A stretch of 34,671 nt of DNA, taken from positions 1 through 34,671 of the forward strand of contig CALBJW010000189.1 of assembly GCA_937893145.1 (NCBI GenBank), given 5' to 3'. The position numbers and the translations under genes are program-made. Within the stretch, counting starts at the first letter, position 1. Each line of letters begins with the position of its first letter. This DNA is from an uncultured Prevotellaceae bacterium (GTDB taxonomy: Bacteria > Bacteroidota > Bacteroidia > Bacteroidales > Bacteroidaceae). Positions 1 through 7,928 of this stretch are shown in pieces. The notes under the pieces were generated by a model. That model did no database searches, had not been told where the DNA came from, and saw only the letters and a list, made by a program, of their open reading frames with translations.

Positions 1-695
1 TCCATGTTACAAACTATGATACAGTTGTCGAAACGGTCACGAACTACTTCATATTCTATTTCCTTCCATCCCTTGAGCGACTTCTCTACAAGTACCTGAG
101 GAGAGAATGAGAATGCCTTTTCTGCAAGTTTGTTGAGTTCTTCTTCGTTGTCGCAGAAACCAGAACCAAGACCACCGAGTGCGTATGCAGCACGGATGAT
201 GACTGGATAGCCAAGGTCAGACGCAGCCTTACGAGCCTCTTCTATTGTTTCACAAGCTTGTGACTTGATAGTCTTCACATCAATCTCATCAAGCTTCTTC
301 ACAAAGAGTTCACGGTCTTCTGTGTCGATGATGGCCTGTACTGGTGTACCAAGAACCTTCACGTTATACTTTTCAAGAATCTTCTGCTCATAGAGGGCAA
401 CACCACAGTTGAGAGCAGTCTGTCCACCAAATGCGAGGAGGATACCCTGAGGCTGTTCCTTCTGAATCACCTTCTCCACGAAGAAAGGAGTAACAGGGAG
501 GAAGTATATCTTGTCAGCAACACCTTCTGATGTCTGTACGGTTGCAATGTTTGGGTTGATGAGGATGGTTTCAATACCTTCCTCTTTAAGTGCTTTGAGT
601 GCCTGAGAACCAGAGTAGTCGAACTCGCCTGCTTCACCAATCTTGAGGGCTCCCGAACCAAGGAGGAGCACTTTCTTTATATTTTGATCTGTCAT
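1..695 (-). CDS. carB: Carbamoyl-phosphate synthase large subunit, N-terminal part (cut by window edge)
   Basis: The first 231 codons of the large subunit of carbamoyl-phosphate synthase run off the left edge of the window. This subunit uses ammonia from CarA, bicarbonate and two ATP to make carbamoyl phosphate for pyrimidine and arginine synthesis. The protein begins MTDQNIKKVLLLGSGALKIG and continues with family signatures: EFDYSGSQA, the INPN segment, and AFGGQTALNCG. A later ATP-grasp stretch contains VIIRAAYALGGLGSG. The start ATG (complement of 693-695) lies 15 nt after the carA stop, so carA and carB are almost certainly one operon in the usual order. About 840 residues should lie outside the window. 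Confidence 0.97.
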   Translation of the reverse strand, partial: MTDQNIKKVLLLGSGALKIGEAGEFDYSGSQALKALKEEGIETILINPNIATVQTSEGVADKIYFLPVTPFFVEKVIQKEQPQGILLAFGGQTALNCGVALYEQKILEKYNVKVLGTPVQAIIDTEDRELFVKKLDEIDVKTIKSQACETIEEARKAASDLGYPVIIRAAYALGGLGSGFCDNEEELNKLAEKAFSFSPQVLVEKSLKGWKEIEYEVVRDRFDNCIIVCNM

Positions 696-710
696 AATTG
701 TATTCGTGCC

Positions 711-1844
711 TTAGAGTAACTTTACAAAATCATCAAACAAAAACTCTGTGTCAACAGGACCGCTTGCTGCCTCTGGATGGAACTGAGCAGAGAACCAAGG
801 GTTAGTCTTGTGCTTAATGCCTTCATTAGAACCGTCGTTCATATTTACGAAGAGAGGTTCCCAATCTGCAGGGAGAGTATTGTTGTCAACTGCATAACCG
901 TGATTCTGAGAAGTAATGAAACAACGGTTTGTGCCAACCTGACGAACTGGCTGGTTGTGTGAGCGGTGACCATACTTGAGCTTGTATATTGATGCACCTG
1001 CAGCCTTTGAAAGCAACTGATTTCCCATACAGATACCCATGCAAGGACGAACATTTGGATTTGAGAGGAACTTCTTGATGTTCTCTACTGCATCAACTGC
1101 TGTGTCTGGGTCTCCAGGACCGTTTGCAAGGAAAAGACCATCGAAGTCAAGTTCGTTGAAGTCGTAGTTCCATGGAACACGAATCACTTCCACACCACGC
1201 TTGAGGAGACAGCGGATGATGTTGTTCTTTACACCGCAATCAACAAGAACCACCTTCTTGCCTGGCTTGCAGCACTTTTCCTTTGGCAACTTGAGAGCTT
1301 CCACGTTGCCTTCTTTCATGTCTTCAGGTTTGTAAGTGATTACCTCCTTGCATGATACCTTGTCAATGAAGTTAACACCCTCGTATTTTGCTTCTGGAAT
1401 ATTGTCTGGTTCATCGTCAAAGATAATTTTGCCCATCATAACGCCATGTTCACGAAGCACTTTTGTAAGCTGTCTTGTGTCGATACCTGTGATACCAGGA
1501 ATGTGCTCACGCTTCAACCAGTCGGCAAGACTCTCTTTTGCATTCCAGTGTGAATATTCTGTGCTGTAGTCGCTGACGATGATTGCTTCTGCATGAATCT
1601 TTTCCGATTCCATATAAGTTGCGATGCCATTATCTTCAATGCTGAATGTAGGCACACCATAGTTACCAACCAAAGGATAAGTCAAGACCATAAGCTGTCC
1701 TGCATAACTTGGGTCGGTAAGTGATTCTGGGTAGCCCATCATGGCCGTGTTGAACACGACCTCGCCTGCAACAGGCTTGTCGTAGCCGAAGCTCTTTCCG
1801 TGGAATTGAGTTCCATCGTCAAGGATGAGTGTTACATTTTTCAT
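711..1844 (-). CDS. carA: Carbamoyl-phosphate synthase small (glutaminase) subunit
   Basis: At 377 aa this is the usual length for CarA, which hydrolyses glutamine and passes ammonia to CarB. The N-terminal half is the CPSase small-chain domain (FNTAMMGYPESLTDPSYAGQ around residues 31-50). The C-terminal half is a class I glutamine amidotransferase with nucleophile Cys272 in GICMGNQ and the His356/Glu358 pair in FHPEAASGP. The motif reads GICMG-N-Q where many homologues have GIC-LGHQ, which is a conservative variant. It is first in the carA-carB pair, 15 nt from carB. No clear TAnnTTTG promoter was found in the 138 bp upstream, where the glmS terminator sits. Confidence 0.97.
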   Translation of the reverse strand: MKNVTLILDDGTQFHGKSFGYDKPVAGEVVFNTAMMGYPESLTDPSYAGQLMVLTYPLVGNYGVPTFSIEDNGIATYMESEKIHAEAIIVSDYSTEYSHWNAKESLADWLKREHIPGITGIDTRQLTKVLREHGVMMGKIIFDDEPDNIPEAKYEGVNFIDKVSCKEVITYKPEDMKEGNVEALKLPKEKCCKPGKKVVLVDCGVKNNIIRCLLKRGVEVIRVPWNYDFNELDFDGLFLANGPGDPDTAVDAVENIKKFLSNPNVRPCMGICMGNQLLSKAAGASIYKLKYGHRSHNQPVRQVGTNRCFITSQNHGYAVDNNTLPADWEPLFVNMNDGSNEGIKHKTNPWFSAQFHPEAASGPVDTEFLFDDFVKLL

Positions 1845-1930
1845 TTTGTTGTTTGCTTTGGTATTTTTGTGTTGTTTACTATTTCTTTTTGTTGATTTGT
1901 GTAATTGGTGAGGAGCAATATATCTTTTAC

Positions 1931-1979
1931 TAAGAAAAAGACCACTTATCCGGTAGGTGAATACCGGAGGTGGTCTTTA
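1931..1979 (-). terminator. Intrinsic terminator of glmS
   Basis: A strong hairpin lies directly after the glmS stop on the minus strand. The outer arms AAAGACCAC/GTGGTCTTT (1937-1945 and 1970-1978) enclose an inner stem CCGGTA/TACCGG. On the minus strand it is followed by a T-rich run (TTTTTCTTA), the form expected of a Rho-independent terminator that separates glmS from carA. Confidence 0.9.
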
Positions 1980-1982
1980 AAA

Positions 1983-3827
1983 CTATTCTACTGTTACTGA
2001 TTTTGCTAAGTTTCTTGGTTGGTCAACATCCTTGCCTTTGCAAACGGCGATGTAATATGCCAACATCTGGAGTGGGATAGAGGCAAGCAACGGTTCGAAG
2101 CATTCAAGAGTCTGAGGGAGTTCGATGACTGCATCTGCCATTTTCTTTACTGTCTCGTCGCCTTGACTGACAATAGCAATGACACGAGCCTTACGAGCTT
2201 TGATTTCTTGGATATTGCTGACAACCTTGTCATAAAGAGCATTGTGAGTAGCAATGACCACTACTGGCATCTCTTCATCGATGAGGGCAATAGGTCCGTG
2301 CTTCATTTCTGCAGCTGGGTAGCCTTCAGCGTGAATATAACTAATTTCCTTCAGCTTGAGCGCTCCTTCAAGAGCTACAGGGTAGTTGAAACCACGACCT
2401 AAATAAAGGAAATTGCGTGCGTATGTGAAGATTTTTGAGATATTCTTGATGTCTTCTCCCTGTTTGAGGAGTTCCTCCATCTTGTCAGGGATTGAATCAA
2501 GTTCCTTGATGAGTTTCAAGTAGTTGTCTTGTGTGATTGTTCCGCGTTCCTTTGCAAGTGCAAGTGCGAACATCGAGAGAACAGTCACCTGACCTGTGAA
2601 TGCCTTTGTACTGGCAACACCAATCTCTGGTCCAACGTGAATATATGAACCTGTGTTTGTTGCTCGAGGGATGCTTGAACCAATAGCATTACATATACCA
2701 TATATAAATGCACCTTTCTGCTTAGCAAGTTCAACAGCAGCAAGGGTGTCGGCTGTTTCACCTGACTGGCTGATAGCGATGACAACATCTTGGTTGCTGA
2801 TGACAGGATTGCTATAGCGGAACTCGCTTGCATACTCAACTTCAACAGGAATCTGGCAGTAATTCTCAATGAGTTGCTTGCCGATAAGACCTGCGTGCCA
2901 ACTTGTTCCACAAGCTACGATGATGATGCGGCGAGGACTGATGAGGTTCTTAAGGTGGTCTCTGATGGCAGAAAGTGCAACATTGTCTGCATCAACATTG
3001 ATACGTCCACGCATACAGTCTCTCAGACATTCTGCCTGTTCGTATATTTCCTTGAGCATGAAGTGTGGATAACCACCTTTTTCAATCTGTGCAAGGTTGA
3101 GGTCAACAGTAACAACCTCATGTTCTACCTTTGCGTTGTTGAAATCCACAATCTCGATGTCCTTGTTGCGGTTGATGACAACGATATCTTTATCGTCAAG
3201 GTAAATAACCTGGTCTGTATATTCTATAATAGGTGATGCATCGCTACCGAGGAAGAATTCTCCGTCTCCGATACCAACAACGAGTGGACTACTCTTGCGA
3301 GCAGCAATAATTTGGTCTGGATTCTCAGTGTCAATGATTGCTATTGCATAAGCTCCGATGACAAGACGAAGTGCTGTACGAACGGCAGAAAGAAGGTCGC
3401 AGTTACGAGTGTTCTTTATGTAGTCAATAAGTTGTACGAGAACTTCTGTGTCGGTGTTGCTCTTGAAGTCAACACCTTTTTCAATAAGCGACTGCTTCAG
3501 TACGGCATAATTCTCGATGATACCATTGTGGATGAGTGCAATATTTCCTGAAGCACCAATATGTGGGTGGGCGTTAGTAGAGTTAGGTTCACCATGTGTT
3601 GCCCAACGAGTGTGAGCAATACCAACTGTGCCTGTGATGTCTTTGTCGGATGCGTAACTTTCGAGGTCAGCTACCTTGCCTTTTGTCTTGTAGATATGAA
3701 GATCGTTTTCTGGGTTCAAAAGTGCAACACCAGCACTATCATAACCTCGATATTCAAGTCTTTTTAATCCTTTGATGAGAACCTCGTATGCGTCTCTTTT
3801 ACCTATGTAACCTACTATACCGCACAT
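1983..3827 (-). CDS. glmS: Glutamine-fructose-6-phosphate aminotransferase (isomerizing)
   Basis: GlmS makes glucosamine-6-phosphate from fructose-6-phosphate and glutamine, the first step to UDP-GlcNAc for peptidoglycan and lipid A. The product is 614 aa when started at MCGIVGYIG. This start is required because Cys2 must become the N-terminal nucleophile; the frame stays open for 18 further codons upstream, but using them would bury it. The N-terminal Ntn glutaminase domain shows RLEYRGYDSAG and THTRWATHG-like motifs. Two SIS domains follow, with ACGTSWHA, SQSGETADT and AEMKHGPIALID. It ends with the family tail NLAKSVTVE. The gene is divergent from the PBP gene and has its own promoter and terminator. 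No glmS ribozyme was recognised in the 5' leader. Confidence 0.97.
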   Translation of the reverse strand: MCGIVGYIGKRDAYEVLIKGLKRLEYRGYDSAGVALLNPENDLHIYKTKGKVADLESYASDKDITGTVGIAHTRWATHGEPNSTNAHPHIGASGNIALIHNGIIENYAVLKQSLIEKGVDFKSNTDTEVLVQLIDYIKNTRNCDLLSAVRTALRLVIGAYAIAIIDTENPDQIIAARKSSPLVVGIGDGEFFLGSDASPIIEYTDQVIYLDDKDIVVINRNKDIEIVDFNNAKVEHEVVTVDLNLAQIEKGGYPHFMLKEIYEQAECLRDCMRGRINVDADNVALSAIRDHLKNLISPRRIIIVACGTSWHAGLIGKQLIENYCQIPVEVEYASEFRYSNPVISNQDVVIAISQSGETADTLAAVELAKQKGAFIYGICNAIGSSIPRATNTGSYIHVGPEIGVASTKAFTGQVTVLSMFALALAKERGTITQDNYLKLIKELDSIPDKMEELLKQGEDIKNISKIFTYARNFLYLGRGFNYPVALEGALKLKEISYIHAEGYPAAEMKHGPIALIDEEMPVVVIATHNALYDKVVSNIQEIKARKARVIAIVSQGDETVKKMADAVIELPQTLECFEPLLASIPLQMLAYYIAVCKGKDVDQPRNLAKSVTVE

Positions 3828-3858
3828 ATAAATATCTATTATTTCTTCAAAATTTGTG

Positions 3859-3866
3859 CAAAGATA
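3859..3866 (-). promoter_or_regulatory. glmS: -7 element of the glmS promoter
   Basis: The minus strand reads TATCTTTG, an exact match to the Bacteroidetes -7 consensus TAnnTTTG, 31 nt upstream of the glmS ATG. No convincing -33 TTTG at 19 nt was seen. Confidence 0.6.
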
Positions 3867-3910
3867 CGAAAAGACAGCCAATAAATTATATTAAAATGAA
3901 ATATTTTTTA

Positions 3911-3918
3911 TAATTTTG
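3911..3918 (+). promoter_or_regulatory. -7 element of the penicillin-binding protein promoter
   Basis: The plus strand reads TAATTTTG (TAnnTTTG) 57 nt before the ATG of the class A PBP gene, back to back with the glmS promoter. The match overlaps a possible TTG start codon of a longer PBP reading frame, which argues against that longer form. Confidence 0.6.
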
Positions 3919-3975
3919 CATCAAATTTGGAAAAACAAAAGAAAAATTCTTCCGATAATAACAACTAATAAATAT

Positions 3976-6426
3976 ATGTCTGACATTAAAAAACAAAACA
4001 ACGAACCACAAAATGATGGTGGCAGGTCTTCTGCAAAAAAGCAAAAGTCGGGCCACAAGAATCTTGTCAAGACCCTTTGGGGAATAACTGGTGGTATCAT
4101 ATTCTTAATGTTCTTTGGGGTGTTTGCTATCTCGCAAGGATGGCTTGGCTCTATACCTGAGATTTCAGAACTTCAGAATCCTATCAATAAGTCTGCTTCA
4201 CGTGTTTATAGTGATGATGGCAAATTGCTTGGAACATGGAGTTATGCCAGCGAGAATCGCTTGATGGTTCCATACGATTCTCTTTCTGAACACCTCGTGA
4301 ATGCTCTCGTGGCAACTGAGGACGAGCGTTTCTATGAACATAGTGGTATTGACTTGCGAGCACTTGCACGTGCTGTGGTCAAGCGTGGCTTCATGCACCA
4401 GAAGTCTGCTGGTGGTGGTTCTACTATCACTCAGCAGTTGGCTAAGCAGTTATATACAGATGTTTCTCACAACTTTGTTGGTCGTTTGATGCAGAAGCCA
4501 AACGAATGGTATATTGCTGTTCAGTTGGAGAGATACTATACAAAGGAGGAAATCCTTACCATGTATCTCAATTATTTCGACTTCTTGAATAATGCAGTCG
4601 GTATCAAGAATGCTGCAAAGACATATTTTGCCAAGTCGCCAAAGGACCTCAGTCTTGTGGAGGCAGCTACTCTTGTGGGTATGTGTAAGAATCCTTCCAT
4701 GTACAGACCTTTCAAGGTGATGAATGATGGAACGAGAGTTGACAACCCTCTCTGTATTGAGCGTCGTAATACTGTTCTTGCACAGATGGTGAAGAACGGT
4801 TACTTGACAAAGGCTGAGTTTGAAGAAGCAAAGAAGATGCCGCTCGACTATTCTAAGTTCCATGTGACAACCCACAAGGAGGGCGAATGTCAATATTTCC
4901 GTGAGTATCTTCGTCGCATAATGATGGCACCAAAGCCTGAGCGTTCGAATTACGCTTCATGGCAGTATGTTCAGTTCTATGGCGATTCTGTAGCATGGGA
5001 GAATGACCCTCTCTATGGTTGGTGCAATAAGAACAAGAAGAAGGACGGTACACCTTATAATATATATACAGACGGTTTGAAGATTTATACTTCAATCGAT
5101 ACTCGTATGCAAAGATATGCAGAACAGGCTATCTTCGAACATGTGGCACAGTACTTGCAGCCTGCATTCGACCGCCAGAATAAAGGTCTTGCTTTCAATC
5201 CTTATCGCAATATATCACAGGCTAAATTCAACAGAATCATTCAGCGTGCCATTCGCCAAAGTGAGCGATATCGTGTGTTAAAGGAGAGTGGATATACGGA
5301 CGAGGAAATATACAAGGCATTTGATGTTCCAACTCAGATGACTGTATTCTCGTATGGTAGTTCATATTATGATCCTGTCCTCAAGGAGGTAACCATGACT
5401 CCTCGCGACTCTATCATCTATTATAAGAAGTTCCTTCGTTCTGCACTCTGTGCTATTGAACCTACAACTGGTAAGGTTCGTGCGTATGTGCCTGGTACTA
5501 ACTTCAACTATTTCCAGTTTGATAATGTTCTTGGTGGAGGTACTCGTCAGGTGGGTTCTACAATCAAACCACTTCTTTACAATCAGGCTCTTATGGTTCT
5601 CGATTACACTCCATGTGATGCTGTATCTACTGCACAGTTCGTGTCAAATGGTTGGGCTCCAAAGGGTGGAGTAGGTGGAGGTTTCTTGACTCTTCGTCAG
5701 GCTCTTACAAAGTCTAACAACCAAGTTTCAGTACGTCTTATCGATAAGATTCGTCCTCAGACATTCGTTAATTATCTTGGCAAGGACCTCGGCATCAATA
5801 TTGGTGGTTTCCCTAAACCTGCAAACTTGACTCTTGCTCTTGGTTCGTGTGACATCTCGGTTGGTCAGATGTGTCAGGCATATACCATTTTTGCTAATGA
5901 AGGTGTTCATACTGCACCACTGCTTGTTACTCGCATTGAGGATAGTGAAGGTAATATCATCGCATCTTTCAATCCTCGAATGAACGAGGTGATGAAGAAG
6001 GAGCAGTCATGGCAGATGATTCACATGTTGCGTGGAGTTGTTGATGAGGGTACTGGTCGTGCTCTTCATGGTTCGCCATACAACCTCAAGTGTGATATGG
6101 GTGGTAAGACTGGTACTACAAATGATAATGCTGACGGATGGTTCATGGGTGTCACTCCAAACCTCGTTGTTGCATGTTGGGTAGGTGGTGACGACCGTGA
6201 TATTCACTTCAACAGTATGGAGTTCGGTCAGGGTGCTCGTGCATCACTCCCTATCTTCGGTCGTTTCATGCGTAAGGTGTATGACAATAGAAAATTAGGT
6301 GTCCTTGAAACAGATACTTTTGCTATTCCAAGTAATTATCGTTTTTGTTCATCTGACCTCGATGAACTCCCTCCTGCTATCGACCCTGAACCAGAGGAAG
6401 TACTTGAGATTGATGATAACTTTTAG
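3976..6426 (+). CDS. mrcA: Class A penicillin-binding protein (bifunctional transglycosylase/transpeptidase, PBP1A type)
   Basis: This 816-aa inner-membrane enzyme polymerises and cross-links peptidoglycan. A basic, hydrophilic N-terminal tail is followed by one membrane anchor (about residues 32-53). The GT51 domain carries catalytic Glu115 in ATEDERFYEHSGID and GGGSTITQQLAKQL at 146-158. The transpeptidase domain has the SxxK box S528-T-I-K531, SNN at 580-582 and KTGT at 711-714. The start chosen is ATG at 3976 (MSDIKK). An in-frame TTG 60 nt upstream is less likely because it overlaps the promoter -7 element. The C-terminal tail is acidic and Pro-rich. kdsB follows 42 nt later, so the two probably share a transcript. 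Confidence 0.95.
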   Translation: MSDIKKQNNEPQNDGGRSSAKKQKSGHKNLVKTLWGITGGIIFLMFFGVFAISQGWLGSIPEISELQNPINKSASRVYSDDGKLLGTWSYASENRLMVPYDSLSEHLVNALVATEDERFYEHSGIDLRALARAVVKRGFMHQKSAGGGSTITQQLAKQLYTDVSHNFVGRLMQKPNEWYIAVQLERYYTKEEILTMYLNYFDFLNNAVGIKNAAKTYFAKSPKDLSLVEAATLVGMCKNPSMYRPFKVMNDGTRVDNPLCIERRNTVLAQMVKNGYLTKAEFEEAKKMPLDYSKFHVTTHKEGECQYFREYLRRIMMAPKPERSNYASWQYVQFYGDSVAWENDPLYGWCNKNKKKDGTPYNIYTDGLKIYTSIDTRMQRYAEQAIFEHVAQYLQPAFDRQNKGLAFNPYRNISQAKFNRIIQRAIRQSERYRVLKESGYTDEEIYKAFDVPTQMTVFSYGSSYYDPVLKEVTMTPRDSIIYYKKFLRSALCAIEPTTGKVRAYVPGTNFNYFQFDNVLGGGTRQVGSTIKPLLYNQALMVLDYTPCDAVSTAQFVSNGWAPKGGVGGGFLTLRQALTKSNNQVSVRLIDKIRPQTFVNYLGKDLGINIGGFPKPANLTLALGSCDISVGQMCQAYTIFANEGVHTAPLLVTRIEDSEGNIIASFNPRMNEVMKKEQSWQMIHMLRGVVDEGTGRALHGSPYNLKCDMGGKTGTTNDNADGWFMGVTPNLVVACWVGGDDRDIHFNSMEFGQGARASLPIFGRFMRKVYDNRKLGVLETDTFAIPSNYRFCSSDLDELPPAIDPEPEEVLEIDDNF

Positions 6427-6468
6427 TGATTAGTAAGTTACTTATAATCTTATATTTTTTATTTCAAT

Positions 6469-7224
6469 ATGCGTTTTATAGGAATTATTCCTGCAAGATA
6501 TGCATCAACACGTTTTCCTGCCAAGCCTCTCGCGATGCTTGGTGGGAAACCTGTTATTCAGCGAGTATATGAACAGGTTAATGGTGTACTTGATGATGCT
6601 GTGGTGGCAACTGATGACCAGCGAATATATGATGCGGTAGTTGCATTTGGTGGAAAGGTTGTGATGACCTCCACAGAACATCGTTCTGGTACAGACCGTT
6701 GTTACGAAGCACTTACGAAAGTAGGGGAGGATAAGTATGATGTGGTGGTAAATATACAAGGTGATGAACCTTTCATACAACCGCAGCAACTCTATGCTGT
6801 ACGCGATTGCTTTACGGATTTGTCTGTTGACATTGCAACTCTTGTAAAACCATTCACAGCAAATGATGGCTTTGCAGCTCTTGAAAATGCTAATTCTCCA
6901 AAGGTCGTTGTAAACAACAAGATGGAGGCTCTCTATTTTTCTCGTTCCATCATTCCTTTTATGCGAGGAAAAGACAAGGAGGAGTGGTTGCCTAACCATA
7001 CCTATTACAAGCACATAGGTCTTTATGCCTATCGTTCTAATGTATTGAAAGAGATTACTTCTCTGCCACAGGGAACACTTGAAAAGGTTGAGTCTCTCGA
7101 ACAACTTCGTTGGTTGGAAAATGGATATAAAATAAAGGTTGGTATCTCTGAAATCGAAACAATCGGAATTGATACTCCGGAGGACTTGCAGAAGGCAGAA
7201 GAGTTTCTTTCGTCCATTCATTAG
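6469..7224 (+). CDS. kdsB: 3-deoxy-manno-octulosonate cytidylyltransferase
   Basis: KdsB activates Kdo as CMP-Kdo for the inner core of lipopolysaccharide. The product is 251 aa, the normal size. The nucleotidyltransferase motif IIPARYASTRFPAKPL lies at residues 6-21. Further family signatures are TSTEHRSGTDR, VVNIQGDEPF and YKHIGLYAYR, and it ends in the typical GIDTPEDL helix. It lies 42 nt downstream of the PBP gene on the same strand, coupling two envelope-synthesis steps in one transcription unit. Confidence 0.96.
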   Translation: MRFIGIIPARYASTRFPAKPLAMLGGKPVIQRVYEQVNGVLDDAVVATDDQRIYDAVVAFGGKVVMTSTEHRSGTDRCYEALTKVGEDKYDVVVNIQGDEPFIQPQQLYAVRDCFTDLSVDIATLVKPFTANDGFAALENANSPKVVVNNKMEALYFSRSIIPFMRGKDKEEWLPNHTYYKHIGLYAYRSNVLKEITSLPQGTLEKVESLEQLRWLENGYKIKVGISEIETIGIDTPEDLQKAEEFLSSIH

Positions 7225-7262
7225 GTGAAATTAGAAATTTTTCATGCTCTACGGTTATAATT

Positions 7263-7378
7263 AATTAATGAATGAATAATTCATGGCCAATTCATGGTAA
7301 TTCGTGTTCAAAAAATAAGTGTTGCCTGCGGTGCTACATAAATTTGCCATAAATTTACCATGAATTATATCATTAATT
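7263..7378. repeat. Nested inverted repeat downstream of kdsB
   Basis: Outer arms AATTAATGA (7263-7271) and TCATTAATT (7370-7378) enclose perfect 12-bp inner arms AATTCATGGTAA (7289-7300) and TTACCATGAATT (7355-7366). A further ATAATTCATGGCC lies in the left arm. It may act as a transcription terminator structure for kdsB or be a small palindromic element. The AATTCAT unit recurs in the serC-serA spacer. Confidence 0.65.
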
Positions 7379-7420
7379 TCTTTTTTGTGTTTTAACCGCG
7401 TGTAGATCGAATTTTTTTGT

Positions 7421-7743
7421 TTTTAAAAAAGCCTTAAAAGTCCACTTTCTTCACTTGTATCATTGCAATCACATGTGAATAGTCACATCCTGAAAGGCCC
7501 TCCCTTGTCATATAGTCCTTTCATCGCATTCAACCTAATGTTTAGCAAATAAGATATACTATCTTCTGCAATAAGATAGTATATCTTATCGAATATGATA
7601 GTATATCTTATTCCCCAAATGCCTGTATGAATTCTATGTGAAGTTATCGGTAAGTAGTTTCATCGCTCTATATATCATTTTGCGATCATTATGCCGTATA
7701 TATGCCTCAGTGGAGAAAGTGAACTTTTAAAGCCTTTTTAAAA
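7421..7743. repeat. Non-coding element bounded by 36-bp imperfect inverted repeats
   Basis: The left arm (7421-7456) and the reverse complement of the right arm (7708-7743) match at 31 of 36 positions. The arms contain the core TAAAAGTCCACTTTCTTCAC, and a 22-nt stretch of it recurs at 26269-26290 with one mismatch. About 250 bp lie between the arms, with no ORF but with the phased dyad array. The form is that of a non-autonomous MITE-like element, but no target-site duplication was established. Confidence 0.6.
7551..7616. repeat. Three phased dyads with an exact 22-bp period
   Basis: Three 15-bp dyads with half-sites AAGATA/TATCTT and a 3-nt centre occupy 7551-7565, 7573-7587 and 7595-7609. 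Their centres are at 7558, 7580 and 7602, giving two spacings of exactly 22 bp. The first has centre TAC, the other two GTA, and the third has one changed base in its left half. The arrangement resembles an array of protein-binding sites on one face of the helix, or iterons. Confidence 0.7.
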
Positions 7744-7851
7744 ACTTTTTTTTTTCTTTTGTTAGTACATTGCATTCTGTTTGGCCCGTAAAATAGTTTT
7801 TGTGGGCTCAAAATGTAAAAATGGGTAGATGTTTTTAAAATAAATAATCAA

Positions 7852-7887
7852 TTTGTGTGTGTGAAATGAAAAAAATGTGTATATTTG
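7852..7887 (+). promoter_or_regulatory. Promoter of the dockerin-protein operon
   Basis: A -7 element TATATTTG at 7880-7887 matches TAnnTTTG. A possible -33 TTTG lies at 7852-7855, with a 24-nt spacer that is longer than the 19 nt seen at other promoters in this window. The ATG of the first gene is 41 nt downstream. Confidence 0.55.
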
Positions 7888-7891
7888 CATG

Positions 7892-7907
7892 AAATTCTAT
7901 AGAATTT
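7892..7907. promoter_or_regulatory. Perfect 16-bp palindrome at the predicted transcription start
   Basis: AAATTCTATAGAATTT is a perfect palindrome that begins 5 nt after the -7 element and so should cover the transcription start of the dockerin-protein operon. The position suits a repressor operator. The regulator is unknown. Confidence 0.5.
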
Positions 7908-7928
7908 ATAAACAAAAAACATAACAAA

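Larger units (their letters stand above)
7225..7928 (+). other. 704-bp gene-free, repeat-rich intergenic region
   Basis: No convincing coding sequence was found here on either strand. The stretch holds, in order: a nested AATTCAT-type inverted repeat just after kdsB (7263-7378), a pair of 36-bp inverted repeats (7421-7456 and 7708-7743), a 22-bp-period array of three dyads between them (7551-7616), a long T tract (about 7746-7757), and the promoter of the downstream dockerin-protein operon (7852-7907). It is AT-rich compared with the genes on either side. Confidence 0.7.

Noticed and set aside
3828..3881. A longer glmS reading frame with 18 extra N-terminal residues
   Set aside because: GlmS needs Cys as the residue after the initiator Met; the MCGIVG start at 3827 fits the family, and the extension crosses the promoter -7 element.
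3916..3975. A TTG start giving the PBP 20 extra residues
   Set aside because: It overlaps the TAnnTTTG promoter element, and the ATG at 3976 gives a normal cytoplasmic tail.
6505..7221. A 238-codon open frame antisense to kdsB
   Set aside because: It mirrors a clear kdsB sequence, has Cys/Leu/Ile-rich low-complexity composition, and no domain or promoter was seen.
7551..7616. The phased dyads as a CRISPR array
   Set aside because: The period is only 22 bp, the spacers are about 7 nt, and no cas genes are present.
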